Position numbers and translations under genes: made by a program. This document shows positions 1 to 8,062 of a stretch of DNA of 64,000 nucleotides, in pieces. Source of the DNA: Arthrobacter pascens (GTDB taxonomy: Bacteria; Actinomycetota; Actinomycetes; Actinomycetales; Micrococcaceae); contig NZ_JAUSWY010000001.1 of assembly GCF_030815585.1 (NCBI RefSeq), forward strand, positions 1,736,001-1,800,000. Direction: 5' to 3'. The notes beneath the pieces were generated by a model. It had not been told where the DNA came from and made no database searches. It saw nothing but the letters and a program-made list of their open reading frames with translations. How positions within the stretch are numbered: position 1 is the stretch's first letter; each line of letters begins with the position of its first letter.

Positions 1-1323
1 TACCGGAACTTCCTCCGGATCCTGGACGGATCGGCCCGGGTAGCCATCGGCACCAGGTCGGCCGCCTTCGCGCCGGTGCGGGATCTGGGCCTCGTGGCAT
101 GCTGGGACGACGGGAACGATCTCCACATCGAGCAGCGGGCACCGTACGCCCACGTGCGTGAAGTGCTCTTGCTGCGTGCGGAACAGGAAGGCTCAGCCTG
201 CCTGATGGCGGGTCACACGCGAAGCACGGAGCTGCAACGGCTGGTGGAGGCAGGCTGGGCTATGCCGGTTGACGCCGACCGGTCCGTTGTGCGCCGTACC
301 GTGCCCCGCGTGCTCAACACCGCGGACAGCTTTGAACAGGAACGTGACCCGCTTGCCCGGATCGCACGGCTTCCCGGGGCCGCGTGGCGGGCCGCCAAGG
401 AAGGGCTCGAACGCGGCCCGGTCCTGGTGCAGGTGGCCCGCGCCGGCTACGCCCCGTCGCTGGTGTGCGAAACCTGCCGTGAACCTGCGCGGTGCCGCTC
501 CTGCCAGGGACCTCTGGCCATAGCCGGCGCAACCGGCAGCTCCGCGGTTCCCCAATGCCGCTGGTGCTCCACCCCGGCCCCGGACTGGCAGTGCGCGCAC
601 TGCCAGGGAACCAGGCTCCGTAAAGGGGCCACCGGCGCTCTACGGACGGCCGAGGAGCTCGGCAGGGCCTTCCCCGGCAAAACCGTCATCACATCCTCAG
701 GTGACCATGTCAAGGCTGATGTGGGCGGCGCGAAGGCGCTGGTGGTGGCTACGGTGGGTGCCGAACCAGTGGCGGACGGCGGATATGCGGCGGCGTTGCT
801 CCTCGACGGCGACTCCCTGCTTCGGCGTGAAAACCTGCGGGCGGGGGAGGACGCCGTGCGCCGCTGGTTCAATGCTGCGGCCCTCGTGCGCCCCGCGTCC
901 GAGAATGGACTGGTGGTGATCACCGCGGCGGACTCCGGTGCAGTCGGAGCACTGCTGCGGTGGGATCCTGCCGGCTATGCCCAGCGGGAGCTGTCGCTCC
1001 GGGTGGAACTGCAGCTGCCGCCGGCGGTCCGGATCGCCTCGGTGACCGGCCAGCGCACCGCCGTCGTGCATTTCACCGACGGCGTGGAAAAACAGCTGGA
1101 AACGTCCGGTGTGACGCTGCGGACCGCTGGTCCCGCACCGCTGCTGCTGACCGGAGCACCAACACCCCAGCGCGGCGGGGAGGATGTCCGGACCTTGCTG
1201 TTCTTCCCCTACGGGCAGGCGGGCACGGTGACCAGAGCGCTTCGGTCTGCCAGGGCCGCCGCTGCAGCCAAGCGGAGCGAGGAACCGGTGCAGGTCAGGC
1301 TGGACGGAGTGGACGTCCTCTAG
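1..1323 (+). CDS. priA: Primosomal protein PriA, C-terminal part (5' end outside window)
   Basis: The frame is open from base 1 and ends at TAG 1321-1323, giving 440 visible residues. PriA restarts stalled replication forks. Four CxxC pairs lie at about bases 466-603 (starting CETC and CRSC, then CRWC and CAHC), matching the two zinc sites of PriA. The segment RVAIGTRSAAFAPV is the usual PriA stretch just before motif II. Where active PriA helicases carry a DEEH box, this protein reads CWDDGND, so it probably lacks helicase activity. This is known for actinobacterial PriA proteins, which are annotated as lacking detectable helicase motifs. The stop overlaps the convergent glycosyltransferase stop by 4 bases. 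Identity is firm; the N-terminus cannot be seen. Confidence 0.9.
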   Translation, partial: YRNFLRILDGSARVAIGTRSAAFAPVRDLGLVACWDDGNDLHIEQRAPYAHVREVLLLRAEQEGSACLMAGHTRSTELQRLVEAGWAMPVDADRSVVRRTVPRVLNTADSFEQERDPLARIARLPGAAWRAAKEGLERGPVLVQVARAGYAPSLVCETCREPARCRSCQGPLAIAGATGSSAVPQCRWCSTPAPDWQCAHCQGTRLRKGATGALRTAEELGRAFPGKTVITSSGDHVKADVGGAKALVVATVGAEPVADGGYAAALLLDGDSLLRRENLRAGEDAVRRWFNAAALVRPASENGLVVITAADSGAVGALLRWDPAGYAQRELSLRVELQLPPAVRIASVTGQRTAVVHFTDGVEKQLETSGVTLRTAGPAPLLLTGAPTPQRGGEDVRTLLFFPYGQAGTVTRALRSARAAAAAKRSEEPVQVRLDGVDVL

Positions 1324-2411
1324 CGCGACCGCGCCCCACGGGAACGCATGGCCACAACATCGTGGGCCACGTCCACCAGCTGCCGGGCGGACTCATCCCA
1401 ACTAAACTCCTGTGCACGCGCAACGGAGTGGCGGGAAGCCTCCTGCCAGCGTTCGTCGTCGCGCAGATTCTTCACGGCGGCCGCAAACTCCGCGGCCGAG
1501 GCCGGATCCACATACGAAGCGGCCTTGCCGCCCACTTCCCGGAAGATCGGAATGTCGCTCGCTATTACCGGCGTGCCAAGGGCCATCGCCTCGACCAGGG
1601 GAAGGCCGTACCCCTCGGCGCGGGAGAGGCTCACCAGTGCAGTGGCGCGCTTCAGCAGGGTTGCATACGCCTCGTCGGTAATGCCGTTGTGGAAGACTAC
1701 CTTGGCGCCGGGCGGGACCATGATGTCCAGCTCGGCCCTTCGTTGCGGCGTGATCCTGCTCAGCAAGTGAAGGGTGAAGTCCGGCAGCTCGGCCATCCCG
1801 GCCAGCATGGTCTCCACGTTCTTATATGGCATGAACGAGCCCATATAGACGAGCGAATTCTCGGCGCCGGCGCCCGGATCACGCGGTTCCTGGGCGGGCT
1901 GCGGTGCGTTGCTGACGATCCTCACCGGCCGCCGCGTGAGCCGGTACTTGGCCATCAGGGCCTCGGTGGTCCTGCTGATCGTGGCCACGATGTCCGCCCG
2001 GTTGAGGAGGAGCCGCTGCGGCCAGTAGGCCTTGTGGTAGAGGCGCCACAGCACCCGGACCGGTGCCGGCAGGAATCCCGGGGGAGCCGAGTGCTCGTAG
2101 TAGATGAGGTCGTGAAGCGTCAGGACGAGCCCGTACTTACGCCCCCAGCTGCCCATGGTCTGCATGGGACAGACCACCACGTCGGCGCCGAGCCGGTTCA
2201 CCTTGCGGGCGACGAACAGCTCCACGGGCGAGAGCGGACTGTTGATCAGCGTGTAGGGAACATCCGGCAGCAGGGACAATTGGCGGGAATCGCTGATGAG
2301 CATGGACACGTCGGCGATCCTCGCTGTCGCGGCGATGAGGCTAGCCCCGTAACGGCTGATGCCGTCATGGTGGTCGGTCCGGGTGAAGCGTGCATCGATG
2401 ACTATTTTCAC
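1320..2411 (-). CDS. Glycosyltransferase family 4 (GT-B fold)
   Basis: This 363-residue protein has the C-terminal GT4 donor-binding signature. The EX7E pair is E266 and E274 within AEGYGLPLVEAMALG, and a basic donor-loop motif GSFMPYKN sits at 191-198. There is no signal peptide, so it acts in the cytoplasm or at the inner membrane face. It probably transfers a nucleotide-activated sugar, but the acceptor is unknown. The GTG start overlaps the stop of the upstream alpha/beta hydrolase (GTGA), so the two are translationally coupled. It is the last gene of a leftward group with a SorC regulator, an aldo/keto reductase and the hydrolase. Family assignment is sure; substrate is not. Confidence 0.85.
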   Translation of the reverse strand: MKIVIDARFTRTDHHDGISRYGASLIAATARIADVSMLISDSRQLSLLPDVPYTLINSPLSPVELFVARKVNRLGADVVVCPMQTMGSWGRKYGLVLTLHDLIYYEHSAPPGFLPAPVRVLWRLYHKAYWPQRLLLNRADIVATISRTTEALMAKYRLTRRPVRIVSNAPQPAQEPRDPGAGAENSLVYMGSFMPYKNVETMLAGMAELPDFTLHLLSRITPQRRAELDIMVPPGAKVVFHNGITDEAYATLLKRATALVSLSRAEGYGLPLVEAMALGTPVIASDIPIFREVGGKAASYVDPASAAEFAAAVKNLRDDERWQEASRHSVARAQEFSWDESARQLVDVAHDVVAMRSRGARSR

Positions 2412-3337
2412 GCGGGGTGGTCCTTAAGGAAGCTGCGGATGAAGCCGGCGGCCTGCCCCGGCGTTTCGTAATGGATCAGGTGTCCGACGCCGGGGATCAC
2501 GTTGAGGGTGCAATCCGGCAACAGCCCGGCCAGGCGATGCTGGTCGGGCAGGATGGCGATCTCGTCTTCTTCACCGGCGATCAGCAGCACCGGCAGTGTC
2601 AGGCTTGCCGCCACCTCGGCAACGTGGGCGCCTACGGACGCCGTGAACGACTCAAGGAGGCTTTCCCGGTTCGCGAACGCACTGAAATAGGCGTGGTGCT
2701 GGCCGTGGATGAAACGGCGCAGTTCCTTGTCGTGAGTTTTGGCCATGGCCTCGCTCATCACCCGGACAATCAGCGGACTGCGGAGCAGCGACAGTCCCAG
2801 CGGACGCGGCAGACGGGCAGCGAGCCGGTAATAGAGGACGGCGAGCCTGGTCATGATCCCCTTGGGCCCCTCCAGCGCGGGTGCGGCAATGGGGTTGATG
2901 AGGATGAGCGTCGTGACCGTGCCGGGATGCGCCGCCACATAGTGCGCGGCAATGATCGATCCGAACGAATGGCCTAGCAGAACGGTGTCCGGGCCGAGGT
3001 CCAGCGCAGCCATGAAGTCAGCGATGAACCTGCCATAGTGTTCCACCGTGTGCTGTCCGGATCTAAAGGCATCCGAACTGCCGAAGCCGGGAAGATCAGG
3101 CATAATGACCCGCATTCCGGGGAGTTGGTCGGCCACCCGGAGCAAGCCGTGGTGATCGCCGCGGAAGCCGTGGATGACCAGGATGGTGCGGGTTTCCGGT
3201 GTCACCCGGACCGGTTCATAGGTCCAGTAGGCGACCGTACCGCCATCCATCTCGATGTCCGAGGCGCTGGTCCGGGCCGCCAGCTCGGGGCTGAAGTAGG
3301 ACGGCGTGGTGGAAGGCTGGCGGTCAGCTGTTTTCAT
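2408..3337 (-). CDS. Alpha/beta hydrolase
   Basis: A 309-residue alpha/beta-hydrolase. The oxyanion segment VIHGFRG is at 54-60, the nucleophile elbow GHSFGS gives Ser124, an acidic segment GEEDE lies near 265 and the C-terminal GVGHLIH supplies the catalytic His. I chose ATG 3337 (MKTADRQ), not the longer open frame, because AGGACCCAGG lies just upstream and the extra N-terminal residues look non-coding and would overlap the aldo/keto reductase gene. It starts 10 bases after that gene and overlaps the glycosyltransferase start, so it is in one operon. It is probably an esterase or C-C hydrolase; the substrate is unknown. Confidence 0.82.
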   Translation of the reverse strand: MKTADRQPSTTPSYFSPELAARTSASDIEMDGGTVAYWTYEPVRVTPETRTILVIHGFRGDHHGLLRVADQLPGMRVIMPDLPGFGSSDAFRSGQHTVEHYGRFIADFMAALDLGPDTVLLGHSFGSIIAAHYVAAHPGTVTTLILINPIAAPALEGPKGIMTRLAVLYYRLAARLPRPLGLSLLRSPLIVRVMSEAMAKTHDKELRRFIHGQHHAYFSAFANRESLLESFTASVGAHVAEVAASLTLPVLLIAGEEDEIAILPDQHRLAGLLPDCTLNVIPGVGHLIHYETPGQAAGFIRSFLKDHPA

Positions 3338-3347
3338 TGCCTGGGTC

Positions 3348-4217
3348 CTAGTTGACGTTGTCGGGGTGGGAGCCGGTGCGCTGTCCGCGGTCCAGCTCAG
3401 CCAGCGCGGCCATATCGTGGTCGGAGAGCTCAAAGCCGAACACATCCAGGTTTTCCTTGATCCGGTCCTCGGAACTTGCTTTCGGGATTGCGATGTTGCC
3501 GAGCTGGATGTGCCACCGGAGAATGACCTGTGCCGGCGTTCTCCCGTGCTCTGCCGCGCAGGCCAGAACGACAGGATCCGCCACCACCTTGCCCCGTCCC
3601 AGCGGACTCCATGCCTCGGTGCGTATGCCCAGCCCGTGGTGCTTGTCCCTGAGCTCTTCCTGCTGGAGCCAGGGGTGCAGTTCGATCTGGTTCACGGCCG
3701 GCACCACTTCAGCCGTCTGGAGCAGCCGGTCAAGGTGTGTTGGCTGGAAGTTGCACACTCCGATGGCCCGCACTTTCCCTTCGCGGTAGAGCGTTTCCAG
3801 GGCACGGTACGTTTCGGTGAACAGTCCGCGCCGTGCGCAGGGCCAATGGATCAGGTACATGTCGATATAGTCCAGGCCGAGGTTGACCATGGACGTATCG
3901 AAGGCGCGGAGCGTTGCGTCATACCCTTGGTCATCGTTCCAGACCTTTGTGGTGACGAAAACGTCCTCACGGGACAGGCCGGGCGAGGATTCCCCCGAGC
4001 CGCCGGTTCCGCCGTCGGAACCTGATAACGAGCTGATGCCGCGCGCCACGCCGGTTTCGTTCCTGTACATCGCCGCTGTGTCGAAGTGGCGGTAGCCGGC
4101 ACCCAGCGCCATGGCAACCAGGGCGGATGCTTCCGCCGTCGGGACCTTGTACAGCCCGAATCCCAACTGGTCGATCAGCACGCCGTTGTTCAGGCTGAGC
4201 CGGGGTGAGGTTTTCAT
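3348..4217 (-). CDS. Aldo/keto reductase
   Basis: A NADPH-dependent aldo/keto reductase of about 289 residues. The catalytic tetrad is visible as D46 and Y51 in FDTAAMYRNE, K91 in VTTKVWN and H124 in LIHWP. The segment VNQIELHPW is typical of the 2,5-diketogluconate reductase-like (DkgA) group. A Ser/Gly-rich insert (about residues 62-80) lies between the Tyr and the Lys. ATG 4217 is preferred over GTG 4235, though the ribosome site is weak for both. It lies 35 bases after the SorC regulator and 10 before the hydrolase, in one leftward run. The substrate is not determined, but a sugar or carbonyl compound sensed by the regulator is a fair guess. Confidence 0.88.
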   Translation of the reverse strand: MKTSPRLSLNNGVLIDQLGFGLYKVPTAEASALVAMALGAGYRHFDTAAMYRNETGVARGISSLSGSDGGTGGSGESSPGLSREDVFVTTKVWNDDQGYDATLRAFDTSMVNLGLDYIDMYLIHWPCARRGLFTETYRALETLYREGKVRAIGVCNFQPTHLDRLLQTAEVVPAVNQIELHPWLQQEELRDKHHGLGIRTEAWSPLGRGKVVADPVVLACAAEHGRTPAQVILRWHIQLGNIAIPKASSEDRIKENLDVFGFELSDHDMAALAELDRGQRTGSHPDNVN

Positions 4218-4252
4218 AGCAATGACTCTACCCACTCACTACACAGACTCCG

Positions 4253-5215
4253 TCAGATGGCGCCGTCGAAGCTCACCAGGCGGCGCGCGGTTGCCTCATC
4301 GAGAATCAGGTCTGTCGCCAGGCCCGCGGTGAGTGCGCCGCGCAGGCCGTTGATCTTGGACGCGCCGGATACCACGCAGATCCGGCGCCGCACCTCCCGC
4401 AGCTGTGAAAGGGCGGGTCCCGTCGACCGCTCGTTCAGGACAATGCCGTCCGATGATCCGTCGCTCCGGAAGAAAACCGTCGCAACGTCTCCCACCACGT
4501 CGGAGTTGGCCAGGATGTTCAGGTCGCTTTCATCGAGGTAGCCGCCGGCATAGACGTGGCTGGGGTAGTCGGCATCCACCGATCCCACGCCGAAGATTGC
4601 GATGCTCATTCTTGACTGGAGTTCCAGGATCCGCTGCACGCTGCGCTCATTCCACATCGCCGTCTTGGTGGCGGCGTGGTCAAAGAAGGCGGGAACGGGG
4701 AACTGCTCGACGCGGGCACCATAGGCACTGCCAAACCGGCGCATGATGTCACTCGCGTAGGTGATGCCGGTGGTGTGCATGTTTCCGGCACCGTTGAGCT
4801 GGACAATCACGGTGTCGTGGGTGATTTTCCGGGTCAGGTGCCGGCTGACTGCACTGAGCGTTGATCCCCAGGCCACGCCGATGATCGCGTTGGAGTCCAC
4901 CAGCGGGCCGATGGTGCGTGCCGCCTGCATGGCCACGCGGTCCAGGGTTTCCGCGTCGTTCAAGGTCTCCAGGACCGGGACGACGTGCACGTCCACGTTG
5001 TACTCAGCCCGGATCATCCCTTCCAGCTCGGGGCCGGTATCCAGCGGATTGCGGATCTGGATCTGCACAAGCCCCGAATCACGCGCCGAGGATAGAAGCC
5101 TGGAAATCGTGGAACGGGACGTGCGGAGCTCCCGCGCGATGGCGTCCATGGTGAGGTCCTGGAGGTAGTACATCTGTGCAGCGCGAAGGGCATCGGAGTG
5201 CCGGGAGAGTGTCAT
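4253..5215 (-). CDS. SorC/DeoR-type sugar-binding transcriptional regulator
   Basis: A 320-residue regulator. A helix-turn-helix at about 18-48 (DLTMDAIARELRTSRSTISR) is followed by a phosphosugar-binding SorC domain with the conserved GVAWGSTLSAV segment near 115. The start is ATG 5215 with AGGAT upstream; the longer frame would run through the promoter region. The gene is divergent from glpD, and a perfect TGCAC-N4-GTGCA palindrome lies 14 bases from its start, so it probably regulates itself and perhaps glpDFK. It also heads the leftward run of reductase, hydrolase and glycosyltransferase. SorC proteins usually bind phosphorylated sugars. Glycerol 3-phosphate or dihydroxyacetone phosphate as effector is only an inference. 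Confidence 0.85.
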   Translation of the reverse strand: MTLSRHSDALRAAQMYYLQDLTMDAIARELRTSRSTISRLLSSARDSGLVQIQIRNPLDTGPELEGMIRAEYNVDVHVVPVLETLNDAETLDRVAMQAARTIGPLVDSNAIIGVAWGSTLSAVSRHLTRKITHDTVIVQLNGAGNMHTTGITYASDIMRRFGSAYGARVEQFPVPAFFDHAATKTAMWNERSVQRILELQSRMSIAIFGVGSVDADYPSHVYAGGYLDESDLNILANSDVVGDVATVFFRSDGSSDGIVLNERSTGPALSQLREVRRRICVVSGASKINGLRGALTAGLATDLILDEATARRLVSFDGAI

Positions 5216-5228
5216 CGGGGATCCATCC

Positions 5229-5242
5229 TGCACGTTTGTGCA
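5229..5242. promoter_or_regulatory. Palindromic operator candidate between SorC regulator and glpD
   Basis: A perfect inverted repeat TGCAC-GTTT-GTGCA lies 14 bases upstream of the regulator ATG and just upstream of the -35 of the glpD promoter candidate. Its position suits binding by the adjacent SorC-type protein with effects in both directions. No other copy was searched for systematically. Confidence 0.5.
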
Positions 5243-5248
5243 TAGTGC

Positions 5249-5278
5249 TTGACTCCATTTTCCATTAGTCCAAAGAAT
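5249..5278 (+). promoter_or_regulatory. Putative sigma-70-like promoter of glpDFK
   Basis: TTGACT at 5249-5254 is followed after 18 bases by AAGAAT at 5273-5278. Transcription would begin near 5285, downstream of the earliest in-frame TTG of glpD at 5281. That supports the later TTG start at 5341. Confidence 0.45.
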
Positions 5279-5340
5279 AGTTGGAGAACAGCGGCGCACT
5301 GGTGAGGTGGCCGCACAGGACCAAACCCAAGGGAGTTGTT

Positions 5341-7158
5341 TTGGGACTCAAGGATTCATTCGGCCACACTGCGGTCACAGCCGCAAACACATCCGCCCAG
5401 CGCGCGTCGGTACATGGCCTGAAGCAGCGCCCGTACGCCAAGGTGCTGGTCATCGGCGGCGGCATCAACGGTGTTGGCACGTTCCGCGACCTTGCCCTGC
5501 AAGGTGTCGACGTGGCGCTCGTGGAGCGCGGCGACTACTGCCAGGGCGCAAGCGGCGCATCGTCCCATATGATCCACGGCGGCATCCGCTACCTCGAGAA
5601 TGGGGAGTTCCGCCTGGTGCAGGAATCGGTGCGGGAGCGCAACCGCCTGCTGCACATCGCACCGCACTACGTGAAGCCGCTCCAGACCACCATCCCCATC
5701 TTCAGCACCTTCTCCGGTGTGCTCTCCGCGCCCCTGCGGTTCCTGACCCACAAGCAGCAGGGGAAGCCCAAGGAGCGCGGCGCATTCCTCATCAAGCTTG
5801 GCCTGAGCCTGTACGATTCGTTCTCCCGCGACGGCGGCAGCGTGCCCCGCCACCAGTTCCGCGGCCGCAAGCGTGCCCTCGCCGAACTGCCGCGGCTCCA
5901 CCCGGGCATCAAGTACGCGGCCACCTACTTCGACGCCTCGGTGCACAACCCGGAGCGGCTCACCCTGGACGTGCTGCAGGACGGCGAAAAGGCGGGCGCC
6001 GGAAACGGTACAGCGCGTGCAAGCAATTACATCTCGCTGCAGTCGATGAAGGGCAGCTCACCCTCCGGAACGGGCAGCCCTTCCCGAACAGGCAACACGG
6101 TCCAGCTCCGCGACGAGCTGACCGGCGAGCTCTTCGATTTCACTGCCGATGTCATTGTCAACACCACCGGCGCCTGGGTGGACCTCACCAACGGGGCCTT
6201 GGGCGCTGCCTCCTCGTTCATGGGAGGCACGAAGGGCTCCCACATCGTTTTGGATCACCCCGGGCTCCTTGAAGCGTGCAACGGCCGGGAGATCTTCTTC
6301 GAACATACGGACGGCCGGATCGTCTTGATCTATCCCATGGGGGACCGGGTCCTGGTCGGGACCACGGATGTTGACGCCGACATGTCCCAGGACGCCGTCT
6401 GCACGGACGGGGAAATCGCGTACTTCTTCGACCTGATCGGCCACGTCTTCCCAGGCATTACCGTGCAGCGCGAACAGATCGTCTACACCTTCTCGGGCGT
6501 GCGCCCGCTGCCCAAACACGATGCTACGCAGCCCGGATTTGTCTCCCGCGACTACCGCATTGAGCGGCACACGCTGCAGGGGGACGCACCCGGCGCAGCC
6601 GCCGCCGTCGTACTCAGCCTGGTAGGCGGCAAATGGACCACGTTCCGGGCCCTCGCGGAGCACCTGAGCAACGACGTCCTCGCTGAACTGGGCATGGAAC
6701 GGAAAGTGTCGACGGCGAAGCTCGCCATCGGCGGCGGCGCCGGCTTCCCTGAAGACGAAGCCGGTATCCAGAAATGGATCAAGGCGCACATGTCCGCCAG
6801 CCGGGATGCTGACCGGACCGCCGTGCTCCTGACCCGCTACGGTACCCGGGCGGAAGACGTCATCCGCCATCTCGACGGCGGCCCGGACAGGCTCCTGCAC
6901 TCAACCCACGAACTCAGCGTCCGCGAACTGGAATTCATGGCTGAACATGAGCAGATCGGGCACCTGGCCGATGTCCTCATCCGGCGGACGTCCCTCGCCT
7001 TCCGGGGGCTGGTCACCGGAGAGCTGCTCAACGAGGTGGCCGAGGTGCTGTCCGTCCCGCTGGGCTGGGACGCTGCCGCAAAAACTGCGGAGATCCGCCT
7101 GGCACAGGATGTGCTGGACCGTTTCCACCGCGTAAAGATCCACAGCCTGGTCGCGTAA
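5341..7158 (+). CDS. glpD: FAD-dependent glycerol-3-phosphate dehydrogenase
   Basis: This 605-residue membrane-associated flavoenzyme oxidises glycerol 3-phosphate to dihydroxyacetone phosphate and feeds electrons to quinone. The FAD-binding motif VIGGGINGVGT is at 37-47, followed by VERGDYCQGASGASS and HGGIRYLE. A second signature, TKGSHIVLDHPG, lies in the middle. The C-terminal third carries the GlpD cap domain. TTG 5341 is chosen because GGGAG ends 5 bases upstream; the alternative TTG 5281 sits at or before the predicted transcript start. A Gly/Ser-rich insert near 225-250 (SSPSGTGSPSRTG) makes it longer than usual. It is the first gene of glpDFK. Confidence 0.93.
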   Translation: MGLKDSFGHTAVTAANTSAQRASVHGLKQRPYAKVLVIGGGINGVGTFRDLALQGVDVALVERGDYCQGASGASSHMIHGGIRYLENGEFRLVQESVRERNRLLHIAPHYVKPLQTTIPIFSTFSGVLSAPLRFLTHKQQGKPKERGAFLIKLGLSLYDSFSRDGGSVPRHQFRGRKRALAELPRLHPGIKYAATYFDASVHNPERLTLDVLQDGEKAGAGNGTARASNYISLQSMKGSSPSGTGSPSRTGNTVQLRDELTGELFDFTADVIVNTTGAWVDLTNGALGAASSFMGGTKGSHIVLDHPGLLEACNGREIFFEHTDGRIVLIYPMGDRVLVGTTDVDADMSQDAVCTDGEIAYFFDLIGHVFPGITVQREQIVYTFSGVRPLPKHDATQPGFVSRDYRIERHTLQGDAPGAAAAVVLSLVGGKWTTFRALAEHLSNDVLAELGMERKVSTAKLAIGGGAGFPEDEAGIQKWIKAHMSASRDADRTAVLLTRYGTRAEDVIRHLDGGPDRLLHSTHELSVRELEFMAEHEQIGHLADVLIRRTSLAFRGLVTGELLNEVAEVLSVPLGWDAAAKTAEIRLAQDVLDRFHRVKIHSLVA

Positions 7159-7163
7159 GCGGA

Positions 7164-7225
7164 CCCGGCTGCCAGCCGGGGCGTCAACTCGCTCCGGCTC
7201 AACGGTCCTTCAACCCGCGAAGGAC
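7164..7225 (+). other. Two small hairpins in the glpD-glpF gap
   Basis: Arms CCCGGCT 7164-7170 and AGCCGGG 7174-7180 form one stem. GTCCTTC 7205-7211 and GAAGGAC 7219-7225 form another. Neither has a T-tract, so they are more likely RNA-processing or stabilising elements inside the operon than terminators. Confidence 0.35.
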
Positions 7226-7252
7226 TGACAACAGAAAATAGAGGAGTCAAAG

Positions 7253-8002
7253 ATGTCTCTTGGAATTGTTTTCCTTTCCGAAGTCTTCGGAACGGCGATG
7301 CTCACCCTGCTGGGTTGCGGTGTCGTGGCCAACGTTGCCCTGAAGGGGACAAAAGGCAACAGCGGCGGGTTCCTGATGGTCACGTGGGGGTGGGGCATCG
7401 CCGTCTTCGCGGGTGTATTTGTTGCCGCCAAGTCCGGTGCCCACCTGAATCCGGCCGTCACGCTGGGCCTGCTGGTCAACGGTAAGGCCGAGTACGCGCC
7501 GGACGTCCCGATTGATGTTGCCTCCACCCTGACCTACTTCGGCGGCGAACTGCTGGGCGCCTTCCTGGGTGCGGTGGTCTGCTGGGCAGCCTACAAGCAG
7601 CACTTCGACGTCGAGCCCCTGGAGGCAAGCAAGCTGGCCGTCTTCTCCACCGGGCCGGCCATCCGCTCCACTCCGTGGAACCTGGCCACCGAGGTCATCG
7701 GCACGTTTGTCCTGGTGTTCGTCATCCTCACCTTCGGCGGAACGCCCTCCGGGCTCGGGCCGCTGGCTGTTGCCCTGCTGGTGGTAGGCATCGGCGTGTC
7801 CCTCGGTGGTCCCACCGGCTACGCCATCAATCCGGCCCGTGACCTCGGCCCCCGCATCGCACATGCCCTGCTTCCCATCAGGGGGAAGGGTTCAAGCGAC
7901 TGGGGGTACTCCTGGATTCCCGTGGTGGGCCCGCTGGTTGGCGGTGCCCTGGGAGGTATCGTCGCTAAATACGCCCCGATCATCATCTCAGCCGCAGCCT
8001 GA
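7253..8002 (+). CDS. glpF: Glycerol facilitator (MIP/aquaglyceroporin)
   Basis: A 249-residue integral membrane channel with six hydrophobic segments and both NPA boxes, HLNPAV at 65-69 and AINPARDLGPR at 191-201. The Asp right after the second NPAR is the mark of glycerol-conducting members rather than water-specific aquaporins. AGAGGAG lies just upstream of ATG 7253. It sits between glpD and glpK with gaps of 94 and 60 bases, so it should let glycerol in for phosphorylation by GlpK. Length is normal for the family. Confidence 0.94.
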   Translation: MSLGIVFLSEVFGTAMLTLLGCGVVANVALKGTKGNSGGFLMVTWGWGIAVFAGVFVAAKSGAHLNPAVTLGLLVNGKAEYAPDVPIDVASTLTYFGGELLGAFLGAVVCWAAYKQHFDVEPLEASKLAVFSTGPAIRSTPWNLATEVIGTFVLVFVILTFGGTPSGLGPLAVALLVVGIGVSLGGPTGYAINPARDLGPRIAHALLPIRGKGSSDWGYSWIPVVGPLVGGALGGIVAKYAPIIISAAA

Positions 8003-8062
8003 CACTTCAGCAAACAGCACCCCCGCCTAAAGACCTACAGACATACAGACAAGGACGTCATC

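Noticed and set aside
960..2471. Plus-strand open frame of 503 codons across priA and the glycosyltransferase gene
   Set aside because: It crosses two well-supported genes in other frames.
5281..5340. Upstream TTG start for glpD
   Set aside because: It coincides with the predicted transcript start and lacks a ribosome site; TTG 5341 has GGGAG.
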